Shown: positions 8,294 to 19,200 of the stretch, piece by piece
Layout of the letters: the number at the start of each line of letters is the position of its first letter
Numbering within the stretch: the stretch's first letter is position 1
NCBI RefSeq assembly: GCF_005047355.1
Contig: NZ_SUMC01000069.1
Coordinates: 1-40,040, forward strand
Length of the DNA stretch: 40,040 nucleotides
Reading direction: 5' to 3'
Origin: Actinacidiphila oryziradicis
Lineage (GTDB): Bacteria > Actinomycetota > Actinomycetes > Streptomycetales > Streptomycetaceae
The notes under the pieces: model-generated
Database searches by the model: none
Told to the model about the DNA's origin: nothing
Seen by the model: the letters and a program-made list of their open reading frames with translations, nothing else
Translations under genes and position numbers: made by a program

Positions 8294-8545
8294 TTACTCT
8301 CTCCCCATTGGAAGTGTCGTCGTGTGCTCGCGCAGCATGACGTCCGCGCGGGCAGAGTCCGGATCCGCTGGCGTCCACCCACCGCCAGCAAGCCGGCCGA
8401 ACACACCGAGGCCGAAGATTCCCAGGCCGATCGTCACCGGCACCGTCAGGAACACGTGTCGATGCCTCGATAGCATTTGCACCAGCCGTTCGGTCCGCCG
8501 CAGTCGAGTTCGCGGATCCGCCGCCTCGATGAGCGTGCCGGTCAT
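8294..8545 (-). CDS. Small single-span membrane protein in the lipid operon
   Basis: An 83-residue protein starting MTGTLIEAADPRTRLRR. One hydrophobic segment, about residues 31-50 (VFLTVPVTIGLGIFGLGVFG), is preceded by basic residues, giving a likely N-in single-pass topology; the tail is polar. Its ATG at 8545 overlaps the TGA of the preceding synthase (ATGA), so it is almost certainly translationally coupled. I recognise no family. Because it sits between the synthase and the WS/DGAT gene, it may anchor the soluble machinery at the membrane; that is inference. Confidence 0.72.
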   Translation of the reverse strand: MTGTLIEAADPRTRLRRTERLVQMLSRHRHVFLTVPVTIGLGIFGLGVFGRLAGGGWTPADPDSARADVMLREHTTTLPMGRE

Positions 8546-11500
8546 CCCGCGTCCGCGGAGCGAACGGTGACCTTGTCCGACACTCGGACCACATCGACGG
8601 CATAGCGCCGCCCCGGCCGCGACGCGACGCGGGCGGACCGGAGATCCTCGCTCACCTCCACAATGGACGGATGCACCGCGGCCAGACGACCCACGTGGTC
8701 CTTGACGGCGATGACCTCCGGGTGGTCGCTGGCTCGAGAACCGGGCGGCAGGCCCCACGCGCGAGCCACGGTGCCTCGCAGCCAATCCACCTCGTCGACC
8801 TCTCCCACGACGAGTTCCGTCGTTCCGTCCACGGTCCTGGACAACCCCAGCCCCTTCACCGCACGACGGTGGGCGAAGAACTCCCGCCGCTCGAACAGCG
8901 ACGCAGTGGAGAACGGCCCGATGGGCAGCAGGACGCTGATCAGCCGCAGCGCCGCGGCGACCCGTCCGTCCACACAGAACTGCAGGTCGATGGTCGGCAG
9001 CGACTCGTCGCCGGATTCGAAACCGGCGAAGCGAGCCTCCACCTCGGTCTGACCGACCTCTGGCAGGACTTCGAACACCTCCAGCGAGACCACCCGGAGG
9101 GGGAAGCAGCCGTTGCCATTGCCGATCTCCGGTGCCCATCGCCACATGGTGGCGTGCGGGATCGCCTGCACGCCCGCGTCCATCAGCCCCTGGTTCAAGC
9201 ACCCCTTCGGCACCGTTCCACGTCCGGCGTCGAGGACACCGGAGGATCCGGTCGGCCCGATCGCCAACGACGTCAGGTACTGGAACGACGGGCCGTGGAA
9301 GAGCTCGGCCGACGCGTAGGGGTCGGGCTGGACCACGGCGTCCGGCAGTGGAGTGAACCTCTCGGGCCGGGTGTCCGGCCGCACACCCACCTCTACGGTC
9401 GCGCGCGCCACCTCGTCGAACCTGGACAACGCGGCCATTCTGGCGTCCCGCCACACCAGCAGCTTCACCACCAGCCCGTCCGGCCCGTGCTCCACCTCGG
9501 TCTGCAGCCGGACGGCCGCGGTGAGGGGAATCCAGCGCCGGAGCGACACGTCGCGCACGGCGACCACGTCCTCGCCGGTGTAGTCCGCTGCGGCTTGGGC
9601 GAGCCGGTCGACGACGGACATCATCGGCAATGTCGGGACCGTCCACGTCGGGCAGTGGTCGGTCACCCAGGTCTCGACGGCTGGGTCGAGCGTCTTCTCC
9701 ACCACCGGCACCGTGCCGCCTCCCGGCACGACGCGCATACCGATCCCTCGGGCGTGGTAGATGCACGTGTCATCGCCCCAGAGCCGAGCCTCGGCGAGCG
9801 CGTAGCACCCCCGCATGTCCTCGCCGACCTCCAGGATCTCCAGTTCCACCCTCATCAACCGGTTGGCCGGGGTGATCTGACCCCGGTACTTCCAGATCAC
9901 CTCGTGGTCGAGCATTACGGGCTCGAACCGGGGATGCGGCACACCCGCGGTGAGCCCTCGCTCGATCAGGTAGAACTGGAGCAGCTGGCACATGGCCTCG
10001 ATTCCGAGTGAACCCGGTTGAACCGGGTCCTGGAAGAAGTGCGCCTTGAAGAACCACTCGCCCGCGTCGACGTCCTTCTCCGACCGCAGCCGCCCCAGCC
10101 CCGCGATGCCTCCTTCCGGCCAGTAGCCGGTGATCCGGTCGAGCATCAGCAGCATGGGGCCGGGCAGCCGGGCAGGGCCACCGAAGTATCGGGCGGGACT
10201 CGTCGTCAGATCGACCGTGTGGTCGCAGGGAGCCTCCAGACGGGCCCGGTCGCTTTCCGAGACCGGTAGTCCGGTCTGGTTGTCGAAGGCCGACGACGGG
10301 AAGTACCCGAACACCGTCGACAGAGCGAAGACCTCTTCGTCGTCGGCGAAACACCGCACCGCGAACGACACGATGATCATCTCACCGCTCCGCGAGAGGG
10401 TGGTCAACGCGGCCTGGGTGCGCACGGTCCCAGTCGTCGGCGTGACCTCGCCGGTGACGGTTCCCGTCCCGTCGAGGTTACGGAAGAGCAGATCGATCTC
10501 GGTGGTCAGCGGGCTGCCGACGTAGCAGGCCAGCCACCCGCACGGTTGCAGCGCGATCTCCATGAGCACGGCGAACGGCATGACCGCGCCGCCGTTCTGC
10601 TCGAAGTACCACGCCTGGTCGGGCACGTCGTACTCGGCAACCACGCTGCTGCCCTGCCGCATGGCGCCCTGCGCCCCGTCCACCGAGACGATGCGGCTCA
10701 TGAAGTGGTAGGGCGGCCCGGGCAACCGCGCGATCCTCCGCGTGCCGTCGAAGGCCTCGGCCGCGGCACCGAACGCCTCGCTCGGTTTTCCCCAGGCGCA
10801 CGCCAGCAACGAGGGGTAGTCGAAAGCGAAGGTGTCGGATACGGCCACCGTCTTGGGCTCGCGGTGGCCGACCAGTCCGCCGAGGGAGGCGAGCGGTACC
10901 GGGGTGCCGCTGGTCTGCTCCGCGTGCCCGCCGAGCTGCCGCCAGTGCGACAGCGGCCAGTCCGGCACCAGTTGGAGCGCGATGTTCTCGCCGTGGAACG
11001 CCTTGATCCCGTCGACGGTGCCCAGCACGTCGGCGTACAGCGTCGGCACCGGCCCGGCCGAGACGCCGTGCACGAACACCTCGTACACGACCCGCTTGCT
11101 GGCCGGGGTGGCCTGCCCACGGCAACGGGCGGTGTAGGGCCGCCCGCCTGCCAGCTCAAAGCGCCACCCATCCCTGGCGACGGTGAAACCCATGGCCGTC
11201 AGGTAGAAGGCCATCGCCTGCAGGCCGCCCTGGAGCATCAGAGTTCCCGGCATGCAGGGGTCGTTCTTGAAGTGCCCGTCGAAGAACCAGTCGTCCGGTG
11301 AGACGGGTGTCTCGGCGCGAAGGTAGCCACGTCCCCACGGCCCGGCGGCCGGGTCGAACTCGGTGACCTCGTGCAGGAACAGCAGACGGCCATCGTCGAT
11401 ACGAGGTGAGCGCACGTGTGCCCTGGTGGCTTCCCAGCCGGGACCGAAGCAGTCCGCCGGCCGTCCGTCGGCGAAGGCCAGCACCTGCTCGGCGGTGAAG

Positions 11501-14500
11501 CTCGACGCCGCGCCGCGCACTGCCGGGGCGTGAAGGGGGACGTCGTCAGCCGGTGAGCAGTCGGTGGGATCCCAGCGCACTCCGTCGGTGTTGTCGAGCT
11601 CGGCCCTCGTGAAGAAGCCCGCTTGTCCGTTTCGGACGCTCAGCCGGAGCTCGTCGCCGACGTAGCAGTCGTAGTGGAAGAAGAACAGGCAGACACCCTC
11701 GTGCTGAGCGTGCCGGTCGATGTGGATCTCGTAGCGCAGCGTCTGCCCCGCCTGGGGCTGGCTGCCGTGGTAGGTCAGCTCGCAGCCGAGCAGCCGGTAG
11801 GCCCGCTCGCCGCGGTTGACCAGGTCGATCCCGAGCCAGCTGATCAGCAATAGGTCCGCCTGGCCCGCCTCGATCATCAGGCCCGCCGGGATTCGGCCGG
11901 TGGCGTCGAGATACCAGCTGTCGAGGCGGACGTCCGTCTCGGTCCAGATCGTGCCGGTGGCCTTCTCCGGGCCGAGCTCGGCCAGAGCCGCGGGTACGGC
12001 GTCGATGCCGGTGACCCGGTCGGCGAGCAGCATCGGCGGCTCGGGCATCCTGGTCTGCACCACGTACTCGTCCTGCGCGGCGAACTTCGGCCCGAACAGG
12101 GTGGAGATCCGCCTCGCGGCGAGGTGTTCCAATTGGGCCCGATCGAACTTCGGCCCCGGCAAGGACTTCGGCGGCCCGGAACTGACGGGGATGGCCGGAG
12201 GTGGAGCGACCGGGCACACGCGTGCTGAGGACGGCGGCATGTTGGTCCTCGCCGCGCGCACCAGTGCGGCGACGATCTGGGCCCTGGTCCGCAGGAATCT
12301 CTGGTGCGACTGGACGTGCTGGGCGACGACGTCCTGGTGCAGCGCGATCACGCGGTGGCTCTGCTGGGCAACGAGCGCTCGTATGTCCGTCGCCTGCGAC
12401 ACGGCGGCGACGGCCGTGACGGCGGGCGGACCCTGGACGTCGACCGCGACGAGCGCGGCGACCTCACGTGCCAGGGTCGGTGCCAGACTGGGAGCCCTCG
12501 GCATGATCACTGCGGGTTGTTCGAGCGAAGGCAACGTGATCTCCCAATGTGCGGGCACCCCGATGGTGGGAACGTTCTCTGCCTGTGTTGGTGCGGCCGC
12601 CCGGAGCTGTTCGAAGAGAGCCTCCGCGCGGACGGGCACCCCGGCGACGACGAGTTCGGCCACGGCGAGGCACAGCTGCCGCAGTCCCCTGCCCTCAGGG
12701 GCGTCGAGTGCGACGGCCACGTGCTCGCGGTCGCCGAGGATGCGCTTGATCCACCCCGTGCACAGGCCACGCGGCCCGTGCTCGACGAAGACCCGGACTC
12801 CGTCGGCCCACGCCCGCTCGATCGTGCCCACGAAGTCGATCGTGCCGACGCCCTGCGCGGTGACCGCGTCCGCGGCACGCTCGGCCGTGAGGGAGTACCA
12901 CTGCGTGGTGGCCTCACTGTAGAACCGCACCCCCGGCACTTCGTTGGTGGGACGGTGGTGGAGGTTCCACCACTGGTCGCGGACCCCGGCCAGTTCTGGG
13001 GCGTGGGCGGCCAGGTCGTAGTCGATCGGAATGACGTTGGCGGCACCGAGCCGGGCCATGACGGCGGCGCACGCCCGCGACTCGCCGCCGACCACGCACA
13101 CGTCGGGGGCGTTGACCGCCATCAGGTGAACCACGCCTTCGCCTGCGAGCTCCGTGCGGACCCGGTCGAGAGGGGCGGTGACCAGGTAGCTCGACCAGCG
13201 ATCACCGTGCACGCCAAGGTGTTCCCACGCGCGGCGCACCGCTCGGAGCTCACCGGTGAGTTCCCTGGTGAACAGGCCGCTGTCCCAGGTGTCCCTGTGC
13301 AGGCCCGCGACGTCCTGCCACGCTCCCAGGGCGACGAGGGCAGCCGACTCACCGGACGAGTAGCCGATGGCGGCGTCCGGTCTCAGCCCGAGCAGCCCTC
13401 GGGTGAGTTCGGTGTGGACAGCGGCCAACTCGGCGGCGCCCCAGATCTGGTCGAGCACGCCCGGAGCCGAACCGGACTTCGGCCGCATGGCGGCGGATCC
13501 GTACCTGGCTGTGACAGCCTCGCCGAGTGAGGGCAAGGCCAGAATCACCTCACGGCCCATGCCCGGATAGGCGGCCGAACCGTTGGTGAACACGAAACCG
13601 ACCTCCCCCGCCACCGGCGCGTCCCGGTACAGCACGCCGGGTGGCTTGATTCCGCCCTCGGCGAGCCAGCGGCGCGCGGCCTCCCGGTGCGCGGAGAGGT
13701 CGCAGTCGGCCACGACGGCCAGCCGGGCGGGGCCGTCCGAGGACTCGGTGCCGGCTTCCAGCGCGGCCAGGACCTCCTGCCGGTCACGGCCGGAGAAGAC
13801 GTTCAGTCGCGGCGCCGGTCCGGACGTCCAGGGCCTGGCATCACCAGCCCGCAACCGGACACGCACCGGGGGTGCTTCCAACGGCGAGACCACAATCTCC
13901 GCGGTGCGCAGAGCCGGATCAGCCTCGGCGGGGACTCCCGCCCCCGGCAGCGCGCGATGCCGAAGGGCGGTCGCCGCGACCGCGACCGCCAACAGTCCCT
14001 GAGCGGCATGAGCACGACCGAAGATCTCGGCCGGATCGAATCGGGCGTCCGCGCCGTCACCGAGGATCAGATCCGGCTCGGCGGCGGGTTCGTCGTCGAG
14101 TACGGCGAGCACGGAGTCGCCATCCCGGCGGGCATCGCCGAGGCGCTTGAGCACCACCACGACGGCGGCGTCCCCCGGGGTGGCTTCCCGCCCGAGCTCA
14201 CGCAGGGCTGCCTGGTGGACCGGTTCACAAGAAAGGTCGACGGCGCCGACGAGCGCGGCATCGGCCTCGCCGGCCCTGAGGGCACGAGTTGCGAGGTCCA
14301 GTGCCACCAGGCCGGACGCCTCCTCGGCCGAAACCGTGAACCCGGGGCCAGCGAGGTCCAGTTGAGTGTTGATCCGGTTCGCCACGAGGTTGGGCAGGCT
14401 TCCGACGACGCGCTCCGACACCATGGGCGGAGCGAAGGCGTCCCGGACGCGCGCGACCAGTCCCGAGTCGGCGGAGATCCCGGCCTCTTCCAGCCATGAC

Positions 14501-16158
14501 GGCGCCCGCCAACGCGCGGCCACGCGGGCGACTTGCGCGTCCACACCCGCCCCGACAAGCACCATGGTCCTCTCACGCGGTAGGGCGACGTCCCGCACTG
14601 CTTCCCGCGCGGCCTCAAGCACCAGGAGTTGCTGAGGAGTCGCACCTTTCATAGCCAGCGGAGGAAAGCACAGACCCGGCAGCGCCACGTCGAGCTTCGT
14701 CGCCGGACCGCGCCGCTCGCCGTCGAGTACCGCGCGGCGGAAGTCCTCGGTGTCGGGCCCGTCGCCGACACGGGCGCCGATGGCCACGATCGCCACCGGC
14801 ACACGGGGAGCCGGCGGGGTCATCAGCCCTGGCGCCCCGGCGCCGCTGTCACCGTCCCAGGCGTCGACGATCAGATGGGCGTTGGCGCCGCCGAAACCGA
14901 ACGCGCTCACCGCCGCACGGCGAAGCCCTTGCCACTGCTCGGATTCGCCCAGCACCCGCAGCGGCGTGCCGTGCAGCTCGGCGAGGGGCTCCTCGGCGGC
15001 GAGCGTCGCCGGGCGGATTCCCGCCCGCATCGCGCCGAGCACCTTGAGCAGCCCGCTGGCGCCTGCCGACGCCAGCAGGTGCCCGACGTTGGACTTCACC
15101 GAACCGATGGGCACGTCGGTGCTGTCCGCGAAGACTCGTGCCATGCTGCGGGCTTCCACGGCGTCCCCGACCGGGGTCCCCGTCGCATGGCACTCGACGA
15201 GCGAGACGCTTTCGGGGGCGACGCCCGCCATCGCGTACGCCAGGCGCATCGCACGCTCCTGGCCCTCCTCCGCCGGGCTGAGCAGCCCACGGCCGCGTCC
15301 GTCGTTGGACAGCCCGATCCCCCGGATCACCCCGAGAACGGGGGTTCTGGCGGCGAGCGCGTCACGCAGCCGCATCACAGCGACGAATCCGGCGCCCTCG
15401 CCGTGCAGCAACCCGTCGGCGTCGCGGTGGAACGGACGGCTGCGGCTGGTCCGGCTCACCGCGGACAGTCCGCAGAACCCTACGTGCAGGAACAGGTTGT
15501 CGACCCGGTTGACCGCGCCGGCGATCATCACGTCCGCGGTGCCGTCGTGCAGGCGGTCGCACGCCAGCTTGATCGCGTACAACGACGAGGCACAGGCGGC
15601 GTCGAGCGCGAAGGCCCCCGCACCGAGCCCCAGCGCCTTGGCCGCGAAGTGCGCGGGAAGCCCAGAGGAGAACCGGTTGCGCGCGTCGGGCCTGGCCCGG
15701 TGCTCCGCGGACAGCAGGGACGGTTGCCCACCGGACAACCACACGTGCTCGGCGAAGGCCGAGCCCGCGCTCGTGGGGTAGGACAGGTTTCCCAGCACCA
15801 GTCCCGCGCGCGGCAGCGGCCCGTCGTATCCGGCCTCCCGCAACGCCTGCCGGGTGCCGTGCAGCACCCAGTGGAACAGCGGGTCCAAACTCACGATCTG
15901 TTCGGGGTCGACAAGAAACCCGTTCGGGTCGAACACCGACGCGAACTCGCGGACGTAGCCGCCGACGTCGGTCCAGGTGCGGTCGAGGTGGTCGTCGACC
16001 GTGCCCATGGCCCACCGGTGCGGCAGCCGCCACCTGCCGTCCGGAACCGTCGACAGGCTGCACCGGCGTGCAGCGATGTTGTCCCAGAACGTGTCCGGGT
16101 CGAGCGCGTCGGGGAACACGCACCCCCGGCCGACGATGGCGATCGGTTCGAATCCCAT
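8542..16158 (-). CDS. pfaC: PfaC-type secondary-lipid synthase: KS-CLF-AT-DH-DH-DH-like
   Basis: A 2538-residue multidomain synthase. KS at about 1-440 with Cys189 (DAACASS), His324 and His360. A chain-length-factor KS follows at about 450-690, with the nucleophile replaced by Glu613 (SAEEASG). AT at about 850-1180 has Ser934 in GYSSGE. After a linker come two FabA-like hotdog regions: GHFKNDPCMPG with His1629 and AHFFQDPVQPG with His2040, each preceded by a degenerate hotdog (about 1410-1450 and 1845-1880). The C-terminus (about 2170-2410) resembles a polyketide dehydratase half with LFHGPSFQ at 2286-2293. The order KS-CLF-AT-DH-DH matches the Pfa3 arrangement of some myxobacteria, but no AGPAT domain is fused. 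The start is forced by an in-frame stop five codons upstream. The gene begins 45 bp after pfaA. Confidence 0.93.
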   Translation of the reverse strand: MGFEPIAIVGRGCVFPDALDPDTFWDNIAARRCSLSTVPDGRWRLPHRWAMGTVDDHLDRTWTDVGGYVREFASVFDPNGFLVDPEQIVSLDPLFHWVLHGTRQALREAGYDGPLPRAGLVLGNLSYPTSAGSAFAEHVWLSGGQPSLLSAEHRARPDARNRFSSGLPAHFAAKALGLGAGAFALDAACASSLYAIKLACDRLHDGTADVMIAGAVNRVDNLFLHVGFCGLSAVSRTSRSRPFHRDADGLLHGEGAGFVAVMRLRDALAARTPVLGVIRGIGLSNDGRGRGLLSPAEEGQERAMRLAYAMAGVAPESVSLVECHATGTPVGDAVEARSMARVFADSTDVPIGSVKSNVGHLLASAGASGLLKVLGAMRAGIRPATLAAEEPLAELHGTPLRVLGESEQWQGLRRAAVSAFGFGGANAHLIVDAWDGDSGAGAPGLMTPPAPRVPVAIVAIGARVGDGPDTEDFRRAVLDGERRGPATKLDVALPGLCFPPLAMKGATPQQLLVLEAAREAVRDVALPRERTMVLVGAGVDAQVARVAARWRAPSWLEEAGISADSGLVARVRDAFAPPMVSERVVGSLPNLVANRINTQLDLAGPGFTVSAEEASGLVALDLATRALRAGEADAALVGAVDLSCEPVHQAALRELGREATPGDAAVVVVLKRLGDARRDGDSVLAVLDDEPAAEPDLILGDGADARFDPAEIFGRAHAAQGLLAVAVAATALRHRALPGAGVPAEADPALRTAEIVVSPLEAPPVRVRLRAGDARPWTSGPAPRLNVFSGRDRQEVLAALEAGTESSDGPARLAVVADCDLSAHREAARRWLAEGGIKPPGVLYRDAPVAGEVGFVFTNGSAAYPGMGREVILALPSLGEAVTARYGSAAMRPKSGSAPGVLDQIWGAAELAAVHTELTRGLLGLRPDAAIGYSSGESAALVALGAWQDVAGLHRDTWDSGLFTRELTGELRAVRRAWEHLGVHGDRWSSYLVTAPLDRVRTELAGEGVVHLMAVNAPDVCVVGGESRACAAVMARLGAANVIPIDYDLAAHAPELAGVRDQWWNLHHRPTNEVPGVRFYSEATTQWYSLTAERAADAVTAQGVGTIDFVGTIERAWADGVRVFVEHGPRGLCTGWIKRILGDREHVAVALDAPEGRGLRQLCLAVAELVVAGVPVRAEALFEQLRAAAPTQAENVPTIGVPAHWEITLPSLEQPAVIMPRAPSLAPTLAREVAALVAVDVQGPPAVTAVAAVSQATDIRALVAQQSHRVIALHQDVVAQHVQSHQRFLRTRAQIVAALVRAARTNMPPSSARVCPVAPPPAIPVSSGPPKSLPGPKFDRAQLEHLAARRISTLFGPKFAAQDEYVVQTRMPEPPMLLADRVTGIDAVPAALAELGPEKATGTIWTETDVRLDSWYLDATGRIPAGLMIEAGQADLLLISWLGIDLVNRGERAYRLLGCELTYHGSQPQAGQTLRYEIHIDRHAQHEGVCLFFFHYDCYVGDELRLSVRNGQAGFFTRAELDNTDGVRWDPTDCSPADDVPLHAPAVRGAASSFTAEQVLAFADGRPADCFGPGWEATRAHVRSPRIDDGRLLFLHEVTEFDPAAGPWGRGYLRAETPVSPDDWFFDGHFKNDPCMPGTLMLQGGLQAMAFYLTAMGFTVARDGWRFELAGGRPYTARCRGQATPASKRVVYEVFVHGVSAGPVPTLYADVLGTVDGIKAFHGENIALQLVPDWPLSHWRQLGGHAEQTSGTPVPLASLGGLVGHREPKTVAVSDTFAFDYPSLLACAWGKPSEAFGAAAEAFDGTRRIARLPGPPYHFMSRIVSVDGAQGAMRQGSSVVAEYDVPDQAWYFEQNGGAVMPFAVLMEIALQPCGWLACYVGSPLTTEIDLLFRNLDGTGTVTGEVTPTTGTVRTQAALTTLSRSGEMIIVSFAVRCFADDEEVFALSTVFGYFPSSAFDNQTGLPVSESDRARLEAPCDHTVDLTTSPARYFGGPARLPGPMLLMLDRITGYWPEGGIAGLGRLRSEKDVDAGEWFFKAHFFQDPVQPGSLGIEAMCQLLQFYLIERGLTAGVPHPRFEPVMLDHEVIWKYRGQITPANRLMRVELEILEVGEDMRGCYALAEARLWGDDTCIYHARGIGMRVVPGGGTVPVVEKTLDPAVETWVTDHCPTWTVPTLPMMSVVDRLAQAAADYTGEDVVAVRDVSLRRWIPLTAAVRLQTEVEHGPDGLVVKLLVWRDARMAALSRFDEVARATVEVGVRPDTRPERFTPLPDAVVQPDPYASAELFHGPSFQYLTSLAIGPTGSSGVLDAGRGTVPKGCLNQGLMDAGVQAIPHATMWRWAPEIGNGNGCFPLRVVSLEVFEVLPEVGQTEVEARFAGFESGDESLPTIDLQFCVDGRVAAALRLISVLLPIGPFSTASLFERREFFAHRRAVKGLGLSRTVDGTTELVVGEVDEVDWLRGTVARAWGLPPGSRASDHPEVIAVKDHVGRLAAVHPSIVEVSEDLRSARVASRPGRRYAVDVVRVSDKVTVRSADAG

Positions 16159-16203
16159 ACCAGTCTCACTTCACGAACACGGATGGATGCCGGCGGCACG
16201 GGC

Positions 16204-19200
16204 TCAGGAGGGGCGTCGCACGAGTTCCACACCGAGCAACTCCACCCTGGGAGCTCCGTCCTGGTCGATGAGTGCCAGGTCGCACCGCGCGCCCGTGTCG
16301 TGCACCTTCCGAGCCCGCACCACGCACCGCACGGTGTCCTGGATCGGCCCGCGCCGGTGCACCAGGCACTCCGCGACCGCCATCGGCAGGCAGGCGTCAC
16401 CGAGTGCGCTTTGGGCCCACAGCAGCGCGAGTTGCAGTCCACCGTCCACAGCGGCCGGGTCGAGCTGCCATTTGTCACCGCCCCAGCCCAGCTCGAGCAG
16501 ACCGGTCACGGTCGCCTCGGCCCCGTGGGCGCCGACCCCGTGCACCGAACGGATGGCGTGGAACCGCGGTCCGTGGAAGAGCACCCGGCCGTCGTAGATC
16601 TCGGTGCGCTGCAAAGGAACCAGCCCCTGCGGGGTGTCCCAGTTCGCCGAGTGCGGGGCGCCCGTCTTGAGTTCGACTGCGGCCCGGAAGCGCGGTGTGC
16701 CGTCGTCGCCTAGGAGTTCCGCCTCCAGCGTCGACGGTGCGCCGGTCATCGCGCGACGACCCTGCAGGGTGAGCCGGTGGCCTCCGCTGCCCAGGTGTGG
16801 CAGGACGACCTTGCTGAACACGCGGAGGTCGCGCAGAACCACGCCGTCGGCATGCGGCCGCCATGCCGAGGCGGCGCCGACGAACCAGTCGAGGACCATC
16901 GCCACCGGCAGTACCGGTACCCCGGCGATGTCGTGATCAGCGAGGTAGGGGTGCGTGCGCGAGCAGATACGCACTTCCGCGGTGCCGGGCTCGGTGACGG
17001 CGGCCATCGAGCCGAAATCGCGGCCGGCCGCGACGACCACCCGCGTGCCGGCGGCCGGACCGCTCAGCTCGGCAGTGAAGGCCGCGGCGCCCTGTCCAGT
17101 GGGGATAAGAGCGACGCCGGACCGGCCGAAGTGCTCGGCCAGCGCGGGGGTGACCATACCTCCGCGCCATGGCCCCCACGCGATGGAGCGCACCAGGCAC
17201 TCGGGGCGCCGGGCGCGTTCGGCGGAGGCGACGTGGTTGAGCACCTCATTGGCCATGGCGTAGTCGCTCTGCCCGGCGTTGCCGAAGACGGCGGCCACCG
17301 AGGAGAACAGGACGATCACGTCGAGCGGATCACCCGCGGTCGCCGCGAGCAGCGCTCGCATACCGCCGACCTTGGTGGCCAGAACCTGGTCGAACTGCTC
17401 GTCGGTCTTGTCGGCGATCAGCTTGTCGGCCAGGACTCCCGCGCCGTGCACGATCCCGGTGATCGGCCCCCAGGCCCCGCGCACCTCGTCCAGTACGGCG
17501 GACAGCGCCCCGATGTCCCGGACGTCCACCGGCACGTACCGGACCGGGGAACCGGCGCCCTCCAGCGCCGCCAGCGTCGAGCGGACCTCACGCGTCGCCA
17601 GGATCCTGCGGGCCTCCGTCACGATCGCAGCGGGAGCGACGCCGCCGGAGCGCTCGGCGAGTGCACGGGTGAGCGTGGCCTCGTCGGTGGCCGTCGCCAG
17701 TCCCGCGGGTTCCGCGGGCAGCTCGGTGCGGCCGAGCAGCACGATCCGGGGCCGGTGGGTCCTGGCGAGGTCCAGCAGTGCGGCCGCGGTCACCCCGCGC
17801 GCTCCCCCGGTGGCCACGATCACCGAGTTCGGCCCGATGTTCGCCCTCGGGCCGGGCTCCACCGGCGCCGAGGCCGCGCTCAGGGTGGCGCGGGTGCCGT
17901 TCGCGCGGAGACCGACCTCCGTCGCCGGTCCACCGCCCAGCAGTTCGCCGACGATTGCCTCGGCGACGGCGTCGGCGTCGCGACCGCCGCGCTCGCAGTC
18001 GATCGCCTTGACGCAGGCTGCGGGCCACTCCTTGGCCGCGGTCCTGGCCAGCGCGGCGATACCGCCGAGCCATGCCCGGTCGGGCTGCCTGCCGTCGAGT
18101 CCGAAGTCACCACCGGTGTCCTGCACGGTCACGAACACCCCGCCCTGAGCGGCGAAGCGCGGCGCGACCGACCGCGCCACCCGGAAGGCGTCCCGCTGAA
18201 GCTCCAGCGCGTCGTCCGGCGAGCCGATCTCGGCGAGGCCACCGAGGTGCACGACCCCGCGCGCATCCGCTGGAACGCTGGGCACGACGGTGGCGTGGAT
18301 GCCGTGGTCGATCAGCTTGTCCGCCACCAGCTCGGCGATCCCGGATCCGTCCTCGGTCACCGCGAACGGCCCCTCGCCGAGACCCGCCATCGCGAGGCCG
18401 GGCGCGGGCGCGTTCAGCGTGCGAACGGCGAGCCTGCTGAGCACGACCTGTTCTTCGAGTCCTTCGAGTTCACGACGTACGGCAGGGATCTCCTGGACCG
18501 CAACGGATTTCCGGACAGGACTGGCGCTGGTGGTGAACGCGTCGACGATCTCCCTCAGGGTGCGGAGCTTGCCCAGCTCGGCGACATCGCCTTCCGGCAG
18601 GTCGCCCACCTGCTCACGCACAGCGGACAGAATCTCCACCCGCTTGATCGAATCGACTCCCAGATCCGACTCAAGCTCCATATCCGCGTTCAGCATCTCG
18701 ACCGGATAACCCGTCCGCTCCGCCACCACCGACAACAACAACTCCTCGAACCCCACCGAGGAATCAACCGGCGGCGCAGCCGGGCCAAGTGGAGCCGGGG
18801 GTGCCAGCGGCACGGCGGGTGCCGCGGCAGGTACCAGAACCTCAACGGGTGTGGCCGCTTCGGGCAGCGTGGGCAGCACCGCCGGCAAGGACGGCACCGC
18901 GGGCAGTGTGGGCATCGCAGGAGCGACCGCACCTTCGCCGCCCTGTGCTCCCAGCATCGCGGCGAAGGTCGTCTCCGTCATCTGCAGAAACGCCATGTGG
19001 CTGTCGATCAGCATGCGGTGGACGGCCGCATGGGCTTCCGCCGTGTGCCGCTGCGCACTCTCGATCATGGTAAACCAATTGGCGTCCGCAGCGGACGCCG
19101 CAGGAGCGGTGGCCGTGGGCACGGCGGCACTCATCGGTGCCAGGGTTTCCGCGGCGGGTGGGGACACCTCGAGCCCACGAGGCGGATTCGGCGCGGGCAG

